From Pseudorasbora parva (lineage: Eukaryota > Chordata > Actinopteri > Cypriniformes > Gobionidae), in contig NC_090179.1 of the NCBI RefSeq assembly GCF_024679245.1, forward strand, positions 288,501 to 352,500: a stretch of 64,000 nt of DNA, given 5' to 3'. The position numbers and the translations under genes are program-made. Below, in pieces: positions 33,898 to 45,478 of the stretch. The notes under the pieces are model-generated. The model was given only the letters and a program-made list of their open reading frames with translations, was not told the origin of the DNA and ran no database searches. Position 1 is the stretch's first letter, and each line of letters begins with the position of its first letter.

Positions 33898-34926
33898 CAC
33901 TCTAAAATGATGGGTTAAAAACATCCCAAATTGAGTTGAAAATTGGCAAACCCAGAAATTTGGTTGTTTTAACCCAGCGATTGGGTTATTTTTAGCCCAC
34001 CGACTGGGTTGTTTTAGCCCAGTGATTGGGTTGTTTTAACCCAGCGAATGGGTTGTTTTAGCCCAGCGACTGGGTTGTTTTAGCCCAGCGACTGGGTTGT
34101 TTTAGCCCAGCGATTGGGTTATTTTAGCCCAGCGATTGGGTTATTTTAGCCCACCGACTGGGTTGTTTTAGCCCAGTGATTGGGTTGTTTTAACCCAGCG
34201 AATGGGTTGTTTTAGCCCAGCGATTGGGTTGTTTTAGCCCAGCGACTAGGTTGTTTTAGCCCAGCGACTGGGTTGTTTTAGCCCAGCGATTGGGTTATTT
34301 TAGCCCAGCGACTGGGTTGTTTTAGCCCAGTGATTGGGTTGTTTTAACCCAGCGAATGGGTTGTTTTAGCCCAGCGATTGGGTTATTTTAGCCCAGCGAC
34401 TGGGTTGTTTTAGCCCAGCGACTGGGTTGTTTTAGCCCAGCGATTGGGTTGTTTTAGCCCAGAGATTGGGTTGTTTTAACCCAGCGAATGGGTTGTTTTA
34501 GCCCAGCGATTGGGTTATTTTAGCCCAGCGACTGGGTTGTTTTAGCCCAGCGACTGGGTTGTTTTAGCCCAGCGATTGGGTTGTTTTAGCCCAGAGATTG
34601 GGTTGTTTTAACCCAGCGAATGGGTTGTTTTAGCGCAGCGATTGGGTTGTTTTAGCCCAGCGACTGGGTTGTTTTAGCCCAGCGACTGGGTTGTTTTAGC
34701 CCAGCGACTGGGTTGTTTTAGCCCAGCGATTGGGTTATTTAAGCCCAGCGACTGGGTTGTTTTAGCCCAGCGACTGGGTTTTTTAGCCCAGCGACTGGGT
34801 TGTTTTAACCCAGCGACTGGGTTGTCAAACATTTAACCTAACTGCTGCATTAAAACAACCCAATTGCTGGGTTTGTCCATTTTAAACCAAACTTGGGTTA
34901 TTTTTAACCCATCATTTTTTAGTGTG
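33898..34926. mobile_element. TA-flanked MITE carrying an expanded 22-bp minisatellite
   Basis: The left end CACTCTAAAATGATGGGTTA and the inverse right end, TAACCCATCATTTTTTAGTG, are near-perfect inverse repeats. TA flanks both sides (33896-33897 and 34927-34928), as in Tc1/mariner elements. The interior (about 33960-34825) is almost entirely a 22-bp repeat, GGGTTGTTTTAGCCCAGCGA plus CT or TT, in about 39 copies. The unit echoes the GGGTTAAAAA/AACCCA motif of the termini. Confidence 0.8.
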
Positions 34927-34928
34927 TA

Positions 34929-36006
34929 CTAGAGTTTTTCACTGAACGGCACACTTGAAGAATAATCAAACAGCATCTTAGCTTAATGACAGTAATGAAC
35001 ACTTTCATTACCATGTTGATAGTGAATACAAAAGCCACGTGATGCATATATTTCACATATGATGATTTAAAGTATTATAGTAGGTAAAATGGTAAACAAT
35101 ATCTTTCTTATGCATTCTTTAGAGTTTCAATTAACCTGAAGCACTTCTCTTAAGTCTCATAATGGCTTTTTTCCCCCCACAGTTTTCAAAAGCGTGATAC
35201 CAAGAGATTCAGTCGTGATTGCACATTTCCTCATTTCCCAGCAGCATTCATTCATTATTCATGTCCCAAACCACCTCTAAAATAGCCCGAATGTTTACTG
35301 TTTCCTACTAAAAGTCTCTGCACAATGTGTGTGATGTGTGAGTGCTATGCTTATGTGAACTTAATCGTTGTTTGGTTTTAGAGCAGAAATTCTGTTACTT
35401 GTGCATTTTTACACATTTCTTACATATAGTCATAAGAAATACGTCATAAACAGAAAAATGTCAACATGACATCCATGCAAAAAAAAAAAAAAAAAGACTA
35501 AACCTGTGGCTGTAATTATCACTCGTCGGCCCACCGACAGGATCCACGAAGGTATAATCTGTGTATGACTTTTTCAGCGTTTCTGTAAACTTAATTTATT
35601 AGAATTTAGTTTAAATTTTACCTAGCTCCACGCTTAATCTAACTCAATTGTGTTTCTAATTAGGAGCTACTCCTAATATTCTGGGTATCCCATCCTTGCA
35701 ATTATTCATTCATTAGGGCCCCGGTGTTACACCGAGTCACAGCCTGGGTGTGTGCGTTCACGGACAAAGACTCGTCAGTTCTGACCTCCACTAAGGCAAC
35801 CACTGTCCATTCCAGTTTATCTCACAAAATGCAGTCATAACAGCTTTATATGGGTCAGCACAGATCAGCCCCAACGAAAGCATCAGATCCCAGCAGCAAA
35901 CTCTGAACTAGCCAAAACAACAGAGCAAGTCGGCAGTGATGCCATTGCTGTAAAGCCAGTGGTTATCAAGGCACATGTGATGAGAGTTGACCGTTGTGCT
36001 TTCTCC
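34929..36006. other. No gene seen
   Basis: Mostly AT-rich sequence with an A17 tract (35480-35496). No recognisable repeat boundaries or coding segments. 35883-36251 is open on the minus strand but overlaps the LTR and shows no domain. Confidence 0.4.
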
Positions 36007-36449
36007 TGTGGTGGAACATTTTTAATCACAGAAGAAGATTCATTATGTTCATACAGGAGCCAACATGTGTTTCTGCCATGCAGGACACTTCTCAGAGCGT
36101 AACAGACACAGAGACTGTTCTGGTGGCCTGTGGGGTTACGAGGAACACCTGATTTGAGGGCTTTCCCGAACCAAAAGGTGTCGGGCAGAACTATTTCTAA
36201 GGGCCAGGTGTAAGGAAACCGGGACATATGGGAGGTTCTAACTTTTACCATGTGTGGAAAAGTACTGAGAAGGATTGTTTAGACAATGGGGGTTTGTGAT
36301 TGTGACTTCTGTTAAGTCTTCTCGGGGCAGATATTCAGGATGGCTGTATGACTGTGACTTCTTGCAAGAAAATAAATCTTTATAAAGACATTTGGCAAAG
36401 GTTTGTCTCTTATTCAGTGATGCGACTGAGTACATTTTTTGCCATAACA
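36007..36449 (+). mobile_element. Endogenous retrovirus/LTR retrotransposon 5' LTR
   Basis: Begins TGTGGTGGAACATTTTTAA and ends TTTTTTGCCATAACA. It has AATAAATCTTTATAAAGACA (36370) as a polyadenylation region near the 3' end. It is related to the solo LTR at 44351-44948: shared CAACATNTGTTTCTGCCAT near the start and AGGTTTGTCTCTTATTCAG near the end. A primer-binding-site-like sequence follows immediately. Confidence 0.75.
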
Positions 36450-36450
36450 A

Positions 36451-36960
36451 TTTGGTGTCAGAAGTGGGATTCCTTGGATGTGCCTTCTGGACGCCGAGAG
36501 TGGACGGTGACTGATCAGACGTCCGGCAGATTATTAGCTTGTGCAAACAGCCACAGAGACAGACTGCCAGTATGGTAAAATCACAAAGCAAGCTAATTGA
36601 ATATGATACACCGGTATTTTGTCAAATGAGAAAATTATATGGCCAAAAATGCAAGCAAGGTATAGAGAAGTTAATTAAATAAGATCTCCCAAAAAGATTT
36701 TGAGACGCTGTGTGTCACCAGACTGAAAGTCTGTTGAAGAGGGGAGATAAATCGAAGGGCTGTTGTGGGAAACGTGTGTGAGAGAAATGCAAACAAACAG
36801 TGTTGGGTAAATGAAGCAGATATAAGGGAATGGAAAATGTTGTCTGATCACACAGAAGCCACATCTGTGTTGGTTTAAGATTGCCGCCTCCATCTCTCTG
36901 GTATAATTTCAGGTGAGTATGAATAATTTTTACTAAATTATGGCTAACAATTTGAGTGAC
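36451..36960 (+). mobile_element. Retroviral leader with primer-binding site and truncated gag start
   Basis: TTTGGTGTCAGAAGTGGGAT follows the LTR by one base, the place and form of a tRNA primer-binding site; it looks like the tRNA-Leu type, from memory. An ATG at 36572 opens a 36-codon frame that stops at 36680-36682, at the position of a gag start. No pol or env sequence is visible to the right and no 3' LTR was found, so the provirus is mostly deleted. Confidence 0.6.
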
Positions 36961-37213
36961 ATGATCGGTAACGTGATCCCGGATAAAGATTTTTAGATGA
37001 AAGAGCAAACACTGTAAGCAGCTCTGCTCGGAAGCACGCAATTTAAAGAAATTTGCTGAACTTATTGAGGAAATGGGCAGCAATGTTTTAATTCTGTTTA
37101 GAAAATAAAACACCAATTTAACTGGCTACAAATAAATTGAGAACAAGAGAAATTCAAATTTCGGTAACACTTTAAAATAACAGGACATTAATAATCATGT
37201 ATTAATACATGAC
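36961..37213. other. No gene seen
   Basis: AT-rich spacer between the retroviral leader and the TTAA-flanked MITE. Confidence 0.3.
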
Positions 37214-37217
37214 TTAA

Positions 37218-37977
37218 AGGGGTACTTCAGCGCTGGGAAGATGAATCTGTATTTAAACTGGGTCATCAATGCAGTAGAAATGTGAAATTATTTTTGAATT
37301 TGGTGTCTTCTAGACTGAGAAAAGACAGAAAATGTATTTTTGTCTCATGGGGATGAAAGACTACAATTCCCAGAATGCTTCGCTGCCCTGTGAGGCCATT
37401 CCCAACGCCACCAACTTGATTACAGTGACTGAGTTAGAGAAGACACTACAATTAAAAACTGAACGTGTCTGTTCAATATAATGAGTAAGTCACCGCACGA
37501 GTCTCACAGCTCAGAGCACTGACTGCACGAGTGATGAGAGCTGAGGTAATCGCGACTACACTCGCGACATACATTCACAACGCGAGTTCAGTCCGGCATT
37601 TATTCAGTTCATGCCTTTGCAAGCTTAACTTTCATAGAAATTAATTTGAGAAGTTAAAAGTTACATTGCTCACCAAAGCTCTGTTTAAATGAGTGCCTGT
37701 AGCTGCGAGCTGAGCTGTGAGTGTTATCTCCAGCCCTCATGTGCAGATTCAAAACATGTCGAAATGGCTCCCTCTACTGGCTGTAGTCATTAGCCTTTGG
37801 CCAAACATCCCTCCTATGATGCAAATATCATCAATTTGCATCATAGGAGGAATTTTTCCAGAAATAAAATGCATAAATCTCTCATCTCAGGGGGATATGA
37901 GGGGTGAAAGCACAATCATTTGAATATACTCCAGGGTTTCTACTGATATGCCATATGCTAATCGCTGAAGTAACCCT
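37218..37977. mobile_element. TTAA-flanked MITE
   Basis: TTAA lies on both sides (37214-37217 and 37978-37981). The left end AGGGGTACTTCAGCG and the inverse right end, CGCTGAAGTAACCCT, are inverse. TTAA targets are used by piggyBac and Kolobok families; which one applies here is not decided. No transposase. Confidence 0.75.
37810..37850. repeat. Perfect 17-bp hairpin with octamer motifs
   Basis: CCTCCTATGATGCAAAT, a 7-base loop, then the exact inverse. Each arm carries ATGCAAAT, the POU octamer. It lies inside the TTAA-flanked MITE. Confidence 0.85.
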
Positions 37978-37981
37978 TTAA

Positions 37982-39368
37982 TAGTTAATTCAACATTAAC
38001 TCATGATCAGTTAAGATATGACCTAATCATGAACAAACTAAGACAGGAGTCATACACGAATAACAGCAGAATTAATACGTTAGTACATGTTTGATAATGA
38101 ATGCATTAATTAACATGTATGGGTAAACTAAATCAAACAGGCTCCTTAAGAATAAATAAGAAGTACTCTCACTTTGAATTAAACATGTGGTTTAATACTG
38201 TCATAATTTTAACTGTAAACTGTATTAAAATCTGCCATCTGCAGCTTTGTGACAAATAACATGATTATTTAGCCATCAATTTGACAGATTTGTCTAATCA
38301 AACGTGGAAAATAGACTAATAACTACCACTAATAATTTTCATTTGATATATAAACCGTTTTCTGATTTTTATAGTTCAATTACATTTAGTCTTTTTTAGC
38401 TATAGTTTTCTTCCCGGAACTACAGTATGTAGGGTTTGTTTCTGGTGGGACATTCATTAGTGGCGCTCTCGGTGCTCCTAGCGTGTTAGTTGTGTTCCTT
38501 CGGTAATGCTGGCATTTTATCAAATAATAAAGTGGACTGCTTTGGTTAACCGAGATAATAATTTAAGACATGTTTGTATGATTGTTTTATTGGGTTATTT
38601 CTGGAGGTGTGTACAGTAATTAACTGTATTTTTTAATTGTTTAAATGTATGTGATTCGATTAGCATTAGCCGGTCGATGCCCCCTGCTTTACATGTAAAT
38701 GTGCCTTGTGTGTGTCTTTACAGGTATGCTTGGGCTTTTAAGTCCATATATGTTTAATTATAGAACTAAAATAACTAGCCTACAAATACTTTGTATATTT
38801 TTTTAGGGCTGTCAAAATACTGTGTTAATTTCAATCAATTAATCTGAGAAAAAATAACTTGTTTAAAAAAAAATAACGCAGATTAATCCATTTCGTATTA
38901 AACTGATCCTGAGCTGTTCTTCCCACCATTCAACTGTAAAATGAATGAAGGAGATGAGAATGCGCTGCCTGGATCATTGATTGGAACATTTACTTATATA
39001 AAAAAAACGTCTTGATGAAAGTGTTGATAAAAGTACCATATATAAAGCATCCAGGAGTTAACGTTAATCCGGAGGTACGACCTAATGTCCCGTGATAACA
39101 GTTCTAGCAGTCACCGTCATCTTCAAACCACACTGTGAGTAAAAACTGCCCGGGACAAATGCTCTCAAGATGAGATGCAGCCGGGCTATGTCTGTGTCAT
39201 TATGCCAACATTATCTTATAGTCTCATTACGAAATAAAAAGTTTTACATCTTAGAAAAATGAACTTTCCTCTCTTGTCAACATTATAGCCTGGTGTTAGT
39301 GCTATAATAGTATTTACTATTATTACTATTAGCTACCATATTATAGCTAATATTACTGTTATGCCATA
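37982..39368. other. No gene seen; fragments of an hAT-like repeat
   Basis: 38810 onward begins AGGGCTGTCAAAATACTGTG. 39190-39270 (GTCATTATGCCAACATTATC) matches the interior of the element at 56094-57358. The matching other half lies beyond the Tc1 nest at 42780-42970. So the Tc1 appears to have landed in an older copy of that element. Confidence 0.5.
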
Positions 39369-39717
39369 TACAGTGAGGAAAATATGTATTTGAAAACCCT
39401 GTTATTTTGCAAGTTCTCCCACTTAGAAATCATGGAGGGGTCTGAAATTGTCATCGTAGGTGCATGGCCACTGTGAGAAACATAATCTAAAAACAAAATC
39501 CAGAAATCACAATGTAAGATTTTATAACAATGTATTTGTATGATACAGCTGCAAATAAGTATTTGAACATACTTATCCATGCAAGATTTCACCTCGTGAG
39601 GTCTCAATGATCCTAAGAAAGGTGAGCAATCAGCCCAGAACTACACGGAGGAGCTGGTCAATGACCTGAAAAGAGCTGGGACCACCGTTTCCAAGTTTAC
39701 TGTTGGTAATACACCAA

Positions 39718-40203
39718 GGGTGCGTTCACACTTGTAGTTCGGTTAGTTTGGTTAGTTTGGTCCGGACCAAAAAAACAAACCAGGTATGCTTTTTGTGCGT
39801 TTTTTTCTAGCATTTTCGAAACATGTGCGTCAGACCAAATATTGATGAGGCACTTCCTCGTTGCTCTACGTTTGCCCTCTAACGTACGTCATTCATTTTG
39901 GATACACCGATCTTTCCGCGTCGTCAAATCAGCTGACTATGCGTCGCATCTTGTGACATTACGTCCTGTTTTTGGTTCGTTTACATATCTTTGGTCCGTG
40001 TGGCATTCATATATTAGTCGAACCGCACCAGAGTTCGTTTGGAAGCAGACCGAGACCCATCTTTTTGGTCTCGGTCAGCTTGTTTGATGCGCACCAGGGT
40101 TCGGATGGCTCCGTTCACATATGTTCAAATGAACCGCACCAAACGAGCAGTCGCACCAGGCTTCATTTTAATCGAACCAAACATGACAAGTGTGAATGCA
40201 CCC
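39718..40203. mobile_element. MITE inserted in the outer Tc1
   Basis: Begins GGGTGCGTTCACACTTGTAG and ends with the inverse GACAAGTGTGAATGCACCC. Flanked by CAA (39715-39717) and TAA (40204-40206), which fits a TAA duplication with one change. 486 bp, no transposase; PIF/Harbinger-like is inferred from the 3-bp target. Confidence 0.75.
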
Positions 40204-40206
40204 TAA

Positions 40207-40900
<694 letters not shown>

Positions 40901-40908
40901 TTAACATA

Positions 40909-42537
40909 CAGTATTGTTCAAAATAATAGCAGTACAATGTGACTAACCAGAATAATCAAGGTTTTTAGTATATTTTTTATTGCTACGTGGCAAACAAGTT
41001 ACCAGTAGGTTCAGTAGATTCTCAGAAAACAAACAAGACCCAGCATTCATGATATGCACGCTCTTAAGGCTGTGCAATTGGGCAATTAGTTGAAAGGGGT
41101 GTGTTCAAAAAAATAGCAGTGTCTACCTTTGACTGTACAAACTCAAAACTATTTTGTACAAACTTTTTTCTTCTGGGATTTAGCAATCCTGTGAATCACT
41201 AAACTAATATTTAGTTGTATGACCACAGTTTTTTAAAACTGCTTGACATCTGTGTGGCATGGAGTCAACCAACTTGTGGCACCTCTCAGCTGTTATTCCA
41301 CTCCATGATTCTTTAACAACATTCCACAATTCATTCACATTTCTTGGTTTTGCTTCAGAAACAGCATTTTTGATATCACCCCACAAGTTCTCAATTGGAT
41401 TAAGGTCTGGAGATTGGGCTGGCCACTCCATAACATTAATTTTGTTGGTTTGGAACCAAGACTTTGCCCGTTTACTAGTGTGTTTTGGGTCATTGTCTTG
41501 TTGAAACAACCGTTTCAAGGGCATGTCCTCTTCAGCATAGGGCAACATGACCTCTTCAAGTATTTTAACATATGCAAACTGATCCATGATCCCTGGTATG
41601 CGATAAATAGGCCCAACACCATAGTAGGAGAAACATGCCCATATCATGATGCTTGCTCCTCCATGCTTCACTGTCTTCACTGTGTACTGTGGCTTGAATT
41701 CAGAGTTTGGGGGTCGTCTCACAAACTGCCTGTGGCCCTTGGACCCAAAAAGAACAATTTTACTCTCATCAGTCCACAAAATGTTCCTCCATTTCTCTTT
41801 AGGCCAGTTGATGTGTTCTTTGGCAAATTGTAACCTCTTCTGCACATGCCTTTTTTTTAACAGAGGGACTTTGCGGGGGATTCTTGAAAATAGATTAGCT
41901 TCACACAGACGTCTTCTAACTGTCACAGTACTTACAGGTAACTCCAGACTGTCTTTGATCATCCTGGAGGTGATCATTGGCTGAGCCTTTGCCATTCTGG
42001 TTATTCTTCTATCCATTTTGATGGTTGTCTTCCGTTTTCTTCCACGTCTCTCTGGTTTTGCTCTCCATTTTAAGGCATTGGAGATCATTTTAGCTGAACA
42101 GCCTATCATTTTTTGCACCTCTTTATAGGTTTTCCCCTCTGTAATCAACTTTTTAATCAAAGTACGCTGTTCTTCTGAACAATGTCTTGAACGACCCATT
42201 TTCCTCAGCTTTCAAATGCATGTTCAACAAGTGTTGGCTTCATCCTTAAATAGGGGCCACCTGATTCACACCTGTTTCTTCACAAAATTGATGACCTCAG
42301 TGATTGAATGCCACACTGCTATTTTTTTGAACACACCCCTTTCAACTAATTCAACTAATTGCCCAATTGCACAGCCTTAAGAGCGTGCATATCATAAATG
42401 CTGGGTCTCATTTGTTTTCTGAGAATCTACTGAACCTACTGGTAACTTGTTTGCCACGTAGCAATAAAAAAAATATACGAAAAACCTTGATTATTCTGGT
42501 TAGTCACATTGTACTGCTATTATTTTGAACAATACTG
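40909..42537 (-). mobile_element. Complete, possibly autonomous Tc1/mariner transposon
   Basis: 1629 bp with TA on both sides (40907-40908 and 42538-42539). Termini CAGTATTGTTCAAAATAATA and its inverse; the inverted arms extend about 215 bp (40909-41125 and 42320-42537). Each arm has a second, inner copy of the terminal motif (GTTCAAAAAAATAGCAGTGT), the IR/DR layout seen in Sleeping Beauty-type elements. It carries an uninterrupted transposase ORF. It sits inside another Tc1. Confidence 0.93.
41204..42199 (-). CDS. Intact Tc1 transposase (DD34E)
   Basis: 331 residues, close to the usual 340 of fish Tc1 transposases, starting [19 protein letters not shown]. The N-terminal paired-type helix-turn-helix covers about 1-110 with a basic GRKRKTT linker (about 54-60). 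The catalytic triad is complete: Asp in [14 protein letters not shown], Asp in [11 protein letters not shown] (first D), and Glu in [11 protein letters not shown], with 34 residues between the last two. The GRPR-like and glycine-rich ([14 protein letters not shown]) regions are present. It cuts and pastes its own element at TA sites in the nucleus. No stop or frameshift is present; activity is inferred, not shown. Confidence 0.93.
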   Translation of the reverse strand: MGRSRHCSEEQRTLIKKLITEGKTYKEVQKMIGCSAKMISNALKWRAKPERRGRKRKTTIKMDRRITRMAKAQPMITSRMIKDSLELPVSTVTVRRRLCEANLFSRIPRKVPLLKKRHVQKRLQFAKEHINWPKEKWRNILWTDESKIVLFGSKGHRQFVRRPPNSEFKPQYTVKTVKHGGASIMIWACFSYYGVGPIYRIPGIMDQFAYVKILEEVMLPYAEEDMPLKRLFQQDNDPKHTSKRAKSWFQTNKINVMEWPAQSPDLNPIENLWGDIKNAVSEAKPRNVNELWNVVKESWSGITAERCHKLVDSMPHRCQAVLKNCGHTTKY

Positions 42538-42755
42538 TATATTTTCTCAGGTGTTCAAATACTTATTTGCAGCCCTATCATACAAATAAATAGTTTAAAA
42601 ATCATACATTGTGATTTCTGGATTTATTTATTTATTTTTTATGTTTCTCACAGTGTCCATGCACCTACGATGACAATTTCAGACCCCTCCATGATTTCTA
42701 AGGGGGAGAACTTGCAAAATAGCAGGGTGTTCAAATACTTATTTTCCTCACTGTA

Positions 42756-43358
42756 TATTCCCCTGTCTATGCGTATATTACTGTCTATGATCCTTAATGG
42801 ATCAGGTTGTTTACATGGTGGAATATTTCATTTGATTGGTTCATGGAAAGGTTTATCCCATCTGATTACAATTTCGGTTTGGGCATTTTTATTCTGATTG
42901 AGGTGTTTATATGAAGCATTTTCATTGGGATTTGACTTTTAAACAGGTTACAGTGCTCCATGTAAACGCACCTGAAACGCAAACATAGCAAATCTGTATG
43001 TGACCAACTGAGCAATTCGATTGCTAATTGGATCCCAATGTCCTGCAGACCAGGCTTCAGAACTGATTTGCTGAAATCAAAACAGGGACAGGAAAAGATG
43101 AGCGTCAGCCAGTGAGATTGCCGTTTGAGCATTAGCTTCGCCCACTACCGGAAAAAACGGCATATCTTCTACTTGTTCTTAAAAGCTGTATCATTTTAAA
43201 TTAACTCTGGTATTTTGACAGGAAAATACAACAAAGAATATTGATAACATGTAGCGTGTTGATTCTGTGTGATATGCAAGACTCTCACGCGTTTGTTTCT
43301 GAGAAACGCACTCAGCAAAGTGACGGCGAGTTGTGCGCCTTTATATACGTCGTCAGAT
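42756..43358. other. Remnant of the older hAT-like element, no gene
   Basis: 42780-42975 (GGTTCATGGAAAGGTTTATC, TTACAGTGCTCCATGTAAAC) matches 57060-57245 inside the element at 56094-57358. Nothing coding is seen. Confidence 0.5.
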
Positions 43359-44350
43359 GAATCAACAACAAGTGGGACACAATCATGAAGTGGAACGAAA
43401 TTTATTGGATATTTCAAACTTTTTTAACACATCAAGAACTGAAAAATTGGTCGTGCAAAATTATTCGGCCCCCTTAAGTTAATACTTTGTTGCGCCATCT
43501 TTAGCTGCGATTACAGCTGTAAGTCTCTTGGGGTTTGTCTCCATCAGTTTTGCACATCAAGAGACTCAAATGTTTGCCCATTCCTCCTGCAGAACAGCTC
43601 GAGCTCAGTGAGGTTGGATGGAGAGCGTTTGTGAACAGCAGTTTTCAGTTCTTTCCACAGATTCTCGACTGGATTCAGGTCTGGACTTTGACTTGGCCAT
43701 TCTAACACCTGGATATGTTTATTTTTGAACCATCCCATTGTAGATTTTGCTTCATGTTTTAGGTCTTGTTGGAAGACAAATCTCCATCCCAGTCTCAGAT
43801 CTTTTGCAGACTCCATCAGGTTTTCTTCCAGAATGGTTTTTAATTTGGCTCCATCCATCTTCCCATCAATTTTAACCATCTTCCCTGTCCCTGCTGAAGA
43901 AAAGCAGCCCCACACCATGATGCTGCCGCCACCATGTCTGACAGTGGGGATGGTGTGTGTTCATGGTGATGAGTTGTTGCTTTTACGCCACACATAACGT
44001 TTTGCATTGTTGCCAAAAAGTTAAATTTTGGTTTCTTCGGACCAGAGCACCTTCTTCCACATGTTTGGTGTGTCTCCCAGGTGGCTTGTGGCAAACTTTA
44101 AACAACACTTTTTATGGATATCTTTAAGAAATGTTTTTCTTCTTGCCACTCTTCCAGAAAGGCCAGATGTATGCAGTATCCGACTGATTGTTGTCCTATG
44201 GACAGAGTCTCGCACCTCAGCTGTAGATCTCTGCAGTTCCTCCAGAGTGATCATGGGCCTCTTGGCTGATCTCTGATCAGTCTTCTCCTCGTATGAGCTG
44301 AAAGTTTAGAGGGACGGCCAGGTCTTGGTAGATTTAAAGTGGTCTGATAC

Positions 44351-44948
44351 TGTTGAAGAATTTTTTATAATTTATGTTTGAGTTCACACAAGAAGTCAAC
44401 ATCTGTTTCTGCCATAATAAAACACCATAAGACAGTGTCTTTTGAAACCCAGGGGGTAGGGACGGGAACCCTAGTTTGAGAGTTTTCCCTCATCAGAGGT
44501 GTCGGCTAATCTAAATTAGATCTAAGACCACTGTTTGTTGCTTTTCATTTAAATGAGTTCTAAGACAGAAGGGGGGCCAGGTATGTGTGTGTGTTTCTTA
44601 CTTTCCCTCTGTAGGTACAGGGACCATTGTGTCCCATGACAAAAGGGTTGGGGGGGAAAAGAAAGGTCCAAGCTTTTATACCTGTGTCAGTGTTTTACAA
44701 AAACAAAAGGAAAGATGAAACAAATGTCTCCACATTTGTTTCATCTTTCCTTTTGTTTTTGTAAAACACTGACACAGGTATAAAAGCTTGGACCTTTCTT
44801 TGTTTCCCTAGTTCACACTCGACGCAGGCATTACCTGGTTGACTGTGGATTCATTCTTGCAAGGATTAAATCTTTATAAAGACACAATTGGCTAAGGTTT
44901 GTCTCTTATTCAGAAATGCAACGGAGTTAATATAATTTTGCCTATACA
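44351..44948 (+). mobile_element. Solo LTR with 5-bp target duplication
   Basis: Starts TGTTGAAGAATTTTTTATAA and ends TTTTGCCTATACA (TG...CA). GATAC is duplicated on both sides (44346-44350 and 44949-44953). It is related to the LTR at 36007-36449. It contains GGTATAAAAGCTTGGACC (promoter-like, 44777-44794) and ATTAAATCTTTATAAAGACA near the 3' end. A 5-bp duplication is typical of Ty3/gypsy elements and many retroviruses. Confidence 0.85.
44658..44801. repeat. Perfect 70-bp palindrome with 4-bp spacer
   Basis: The left arm 44658-44727 and right arm 44732-44801 are exact reverse complements at all 70 positions, separated only by CTCC. It lies inside the solo LTR and duplicates, in inverted form, the TATA-containing part of the LTR (right arm ACAGGTATAAAAGCTTGG). 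Confidence 0.92.
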
Positions 44949-45478
44949 GATACTCCTTCCATTTCAATATTATCGCTTGCACAGCGCTCCTTGGGATGTT
45001 TAAAGCGTGGGAAATCTTTTTGTATCCAAATCCGGCTTTAAACTTCTCCACAACCGTATCTCGGACCTGCCTGGTGTGTTCCTTGTTCTTCATGATGCTC
45101 TCTGCGCTTTAAACGGACCTCTGAGACTATCACAGTGCAGGTGCATTTATTCGGAGACTTGATCACACACAGGTGGATTCTCTTTATCATCATTAGTCCT
45201 TTAGGTCAACATTGGATCATTCAGAGATCCTCACTGAACTTCTGGAGAGTTTGCAGCACTGAAAGTAAAGGGGCCGAATAATTTTGCACTCCCAATTTTT
45301 CAGTTTTTTATTTGTTTAAGTTTGAAATATCTAATAAATTTCATTCCACTTCATGATTGTGTCCCACTTGTTGTTGATTCTTCACAAAAAATAGTTTTAT
45401 ATCTTTATTTTTGAAGCCTGAAATGTGGCAAAAGGTCGCAAAGTTCAAGGGGGCCGAATACTTTACCAAGGCACTGTA

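Larger units (their letters stand above)
43544..45093 (-). pseudogene. Transposase of the third Tc1, broken
   Basis: The N-terminus at 45093-44950 reads MKNKEHTRQVRDTVVEKFKA and LNIPRSAVQAIILKWKEY. After the LTR, 44254-44021 has TTISRILHTSGLSGRVARRK and KKVLWSEETKI, where the first catalytic Asp is replaced by Glu (WSEE instead of WSDE). 43918-43544 has MVWGCFSSAGTGKM, VFQQDLKHEAK and [19 protein letters not shown]. It is dead through the insertion, frameshifts and the lost catalytic residue. Confidence 0.85.
43359..45476 (-). mobile_element. Third Tc1 element, left-truncated, broken by a solo LTR
   Basis: The right end, GGGGGCCGAATACTTTACCA then AGGCACTG at 45476, lies next to TA (45477-45478). 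On the left the inner arm (GAATCAACAACAAGTGGGAC, 43359) is abruptly cut and the terminus is missing. The transposase is minus strand and is interrupted at 44351-44948 by a solo LTR. Confidence 0.82.

Noticed and set aside
33960..34825. Regular repeats resembling a CRISPR array
   Set aside because: No unique spacers between units; it is a direct tandem minisatellite in a vertebrate transposon.
41259..41984. Plus-strand ORFs opposite the Tc1 transposase
   Set aside because: Shadow frames of the intact minus-strand transposase.
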